This document shows, piece after piece, positions 62,355-64,000 of a stretch of 64,000 nt of DNA. Made by a program: the position numbers and the translations under genes. The stretch is from CAIVVT01 sp963823095 (lineage in GTDB: Bacteria; Acidobacteriota; Terriglobia; Bryobacterales; Bryobacteraceae): assembly GCA_963823095.1 (NCBI GenBank), contig CAWGKI010000019.1, positions 186,001-250,000 on the forward strand, read 5' to 3'. The notes beneath the pieces are model-generated. The model did not search any database. It saw only the letters and a program-made list of their open reading frames with translations, and was not told the DNA's origin. Position 1 is the stretch's first letter; every line of letters starts with the position of its first letter.

Positions 62355-64000
62355 CTATTTGGGCAGGGACTCGATCTGGTGCAGCAGGTCTTCCAGACGG
62401 GAGACATCTCCGGTCTTGCTTCCAAAGCGCACAAGCTCGTAACCGATAGTGAATTCGGTCACTAGCGGGCTGGCCGCGTGGTTGGACAATCCAGCCGCGA
62501 ATTCGCCGGCGGTCCAGAAGGGCGGCTTTTCGATACCCCGTTTGTGCAGCGCCGCAAGCATGCCGCGATAAAGCCGGGCCGCTTCGTGTACCGCGGCGGC
62601 GGTGTCCCCGTGCGAGCGGCCGCGGCCTGCGCGAGCGACGAGAGCGGCAATTTCACGGCGGAACAGGAAGACAGCGGCAACCACGATGCAGACCGCCATA
62701 ACCAGCCCGACTCGCCAACCGCCGCCGGGCGTGCCCGGCAGACGGAAGGCCAGCAAGCGCCTGAAGGTCCGGACCAACCACGGAACGCCTACTCGCCGCG
62801 ACTGATCCACTTGAAAGGCCAGCGTCAACTGCCGGTCGAGATCGTAGCCAACCACCCACTCCTGCCACAGCGTACCGGCCGCGTCGAGGTACAAATTGAT
62901 CTTCGAGAGCAACCCCGGTGCCGCTTCGGACTCACCGGCCGAGGGCGTTGGGTCGAAGGTCGTCCAACCCTGCCCGGGGATCCAGGCTTCCACCCAGGCG
63001 TGGGCGTCGGAGGCGCGCAGCACCATCCACTGCGTCAACGGGTTGGGCGTACCGCCCAGGAAGCCGGTCACCACGCGCGAAGGAATCGACAGTTCCCGCA
63101 GCATTACGGCCATGGCGGAGGCGAAATACTCGCAGTGGCCGCGCCGTCCGACGAAAAGGAAATCGGCCAGCGGGTCCGCGGACTCGGCGGAAGCCGCATC
63201 CAGCGAATACACAAAGCGGGTGCGGAGGTATTGTTCGATGGCCAGGCCGCGAGCTTCATCGCCGTTCGCGTGAGCGGTTACCCTTTTCGCCAGTTCCGGG
63301 ATGCGGTTATCCAAGGCAGGCAGACGCAGATAGAGACTGCGCTCTTCAGCGCTCAAGCCCGTTGGAGGCGCCTCGTCGAAGACCTCTCCTGCCGTGACAA
63401 AGCCGTAAACGGCGTAACGCAAGCCTTCGCTCTGGACGAAAGGCAGCTTCACGCCGCCCGAAAAGTCCCGCACCAGACGGTCCGTTCCAATCCGCAAGTT
63501 CTCGGGCAGTCCGGCGATGAACAAGTACTCCGAATTGCCGTTGAGCACCACCTCATAGGCGATACGGTCGCCCGGGCGTCTGCGCTGATCGTCCGAGACG
63601 AGTTGGACAAAGCCGTCCTCTTTCACTCGAAGCGACTCGCCGGAGCGCGGGGAGTTGTACCATTTCCAGCCGTCGAACTCCGCGAGTGCAGTGCCGCGCC
63701 AGTGCAGTCCGGAGCGCGGCTGCTCGTCCTGGAAGTACACGTGCAGCACGGGCGCGCTGCTGCGCGCGATGGCGCCGGTCCGGCCGAGCGTGACCTCGGA
63801 AGCGAAGCCGGAAACCCGCTGCGACACAGGCAACAATCGTTCCAGAGCGGCGCGCGCGGTTCTCGGCAGGACGAGGAACAGAGCGACGGTCAACAGCAGG
63901 ATGGCCGTACCCGATAACGCGGTGAGCCAGCCCAGACGCCGCCCGATGGAGGCCGTTCCGGCGCGGACCACCTCACGGCCGCGCAGGCAGCGGCGAATCT
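62355..64000 (-). CDS. TgpA-type membrane transglutaminase, 5' partial
   Basis: About 548 residues visible; the frame is still open at the window edge, so the N-terminal helices lie outside. One helix (about 20-40 of the visible part), an extracytoplasmic region, then the transglutaminase core: Cys in VGRRGHCEYFASAMAVMLREL, His in ASDAHAWVEAWIPG, Asp in WTTFDPTPSAG. A later helix (GLVMAVCIVVAAVFLF) is followed by a cytoplasmic C-terminal DUF4129-like part (RLYRGMLAALHKRGIEKPPFWTAGEFA). Members crosslink or cleave extracellular proteins, and TgpA is linked to cell envelope integrity. It is convergent with pdxS. Confidence 0.9.
   Translation of the reverse strand, partial: IRRCLRGREVVRAGTASIGRRLGWLTALSGTAILLLTVALFLVLPRTARAALERLLPVSQRVSGFASEVTLGRTGAIARSSAPVLHVYFQDEQPRSGLHWRGTALAEFDGWKWYNSPRSGESLRVKEDGFVQLVSDDQRRRPGDRIAYEVVLNGNSEYLFIAGLPENLRIGTDRLVRDFSGGVKLPFVQSEGLRYAVYGFVTAGEVFDEAPPTGLSAEERSLYLRLPALDNRIPELAKRVTAHANGDEARGLAIEQYLRTRFVYSLDAASAESADPLADFLFVGRRGHCEYFASAMAVMLRELSIPSRVVTGFLGGTPNPLTQWMVLRASDAHAWVEAWIPGQGWTTFDPTPSAGESEAAPGLLSKINLYLDAAGTLWQEWVVGYDLDRQLTLAFQVDQSRRVGVPWLVRTFRRLLAFRLPGTPGGGWRVGLVMAVCIVVAAVFLFRREIAALVARAGRGRSHGDTAAAVHEAARLYRGMLAALHKRGIEKPPFWTAGEFAAGLSNHAASPLVTEFTIGYELVRFGSKTGDVSRLEDLLHQIESLPK

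Noticed and set aside
62478..63917. Plus-strand open frame of 479 codons
   Set aside because: Antisense shadow of the transglutaminase; no ribosome site and composition typical of a reverse frame in GC-rich DNA.

Overview
The window is a high-GC bacterial chromosome segment that most resembles a Bryobacterales/Solibacter-type acidobacterium. This is inferred from protein types: an Oar-like TonB-dependent receptor, a VWFA-related acidobacterial protein, secreted carboxypeptidase-regulatory-like proteins, TolB/PD40-type propellers, DUF1080 and DUF507. No rRNA gene is present to confirm the taxon.

Layout. 1-9.8 kb is a carbohydrate locus: a receptor (5' end outside the window), an inositol-monophosphatase-type enzyme and a DeoR repressor on the minus strand. 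Divergent from these are a sugar epimerase/dehydratase, a DegT/StrS aminotransferase, an L-arabinokinase-like GHMP kinase and a six-hairpin glycosidase-like protein. A DeoR-type operator and a promoter lie between the two arms. 9.8-25.9 kb is a probable genomic island. It lies between an intact initiator tRNA-Met gene and a displaced 3' fragment of the same tRNA, both inside a 252-bp direct repeat. It carries a VapBC pair, a dead IS6-family element, an SGNH hydrolase, a conserved hypothetical protein, a double TonB-C protein, a histidine kinase with two response regulators, and a tandem triplication of a TPR/propeller membrane protein. 26-34.4 kb holds an SPFH protein, secreted hypotheticals, an aldo/keto reductase, a DUF1080 protein and a sugar-phosphate isomerase-like protein. 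34.8-46.6 kb holds two paralogous carboxypeptidase-like secreted proteins, a receiver-like protein, a Pcm methyltransferase, a VOC protein, an MFS exporter, a TPR protein with a polytopic membrane protein, a ribokinase, DUF507, DUF2203 and YjbQ. 47-64 kb holds ispG, a degenerate receiver behind a structured leader, a second VapBC, an ArnT-like glycosyltransferase, asparagine synthase, an S24-like protein, a VWFA protein, a KdgK-like kinase with a RidA-like secreted protein, pdxR-like and pdxS, and a transglutaminase (5' end outside the window).

Cross-cutting patterns. (1) Five genes are split by one extra base, four of them in short homopolymers, which looks more like a sequencing or assembly artefact than biology. 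(2) A dispersed family of hairpin cassettes keeps a T/CCA loop and similar flanks while the stem sequence varies with compensating changes. (3) The kinase gene and each propeller copy are preceded by a CTGAC/CCGAT motif repeated at 11-bp spacing, a candidate binding site for the island's OmpR-type regulator. (4) Each duplicated propeller unit carries a ghost of the 3' end of that regulator gene, which records how the duplication happened.
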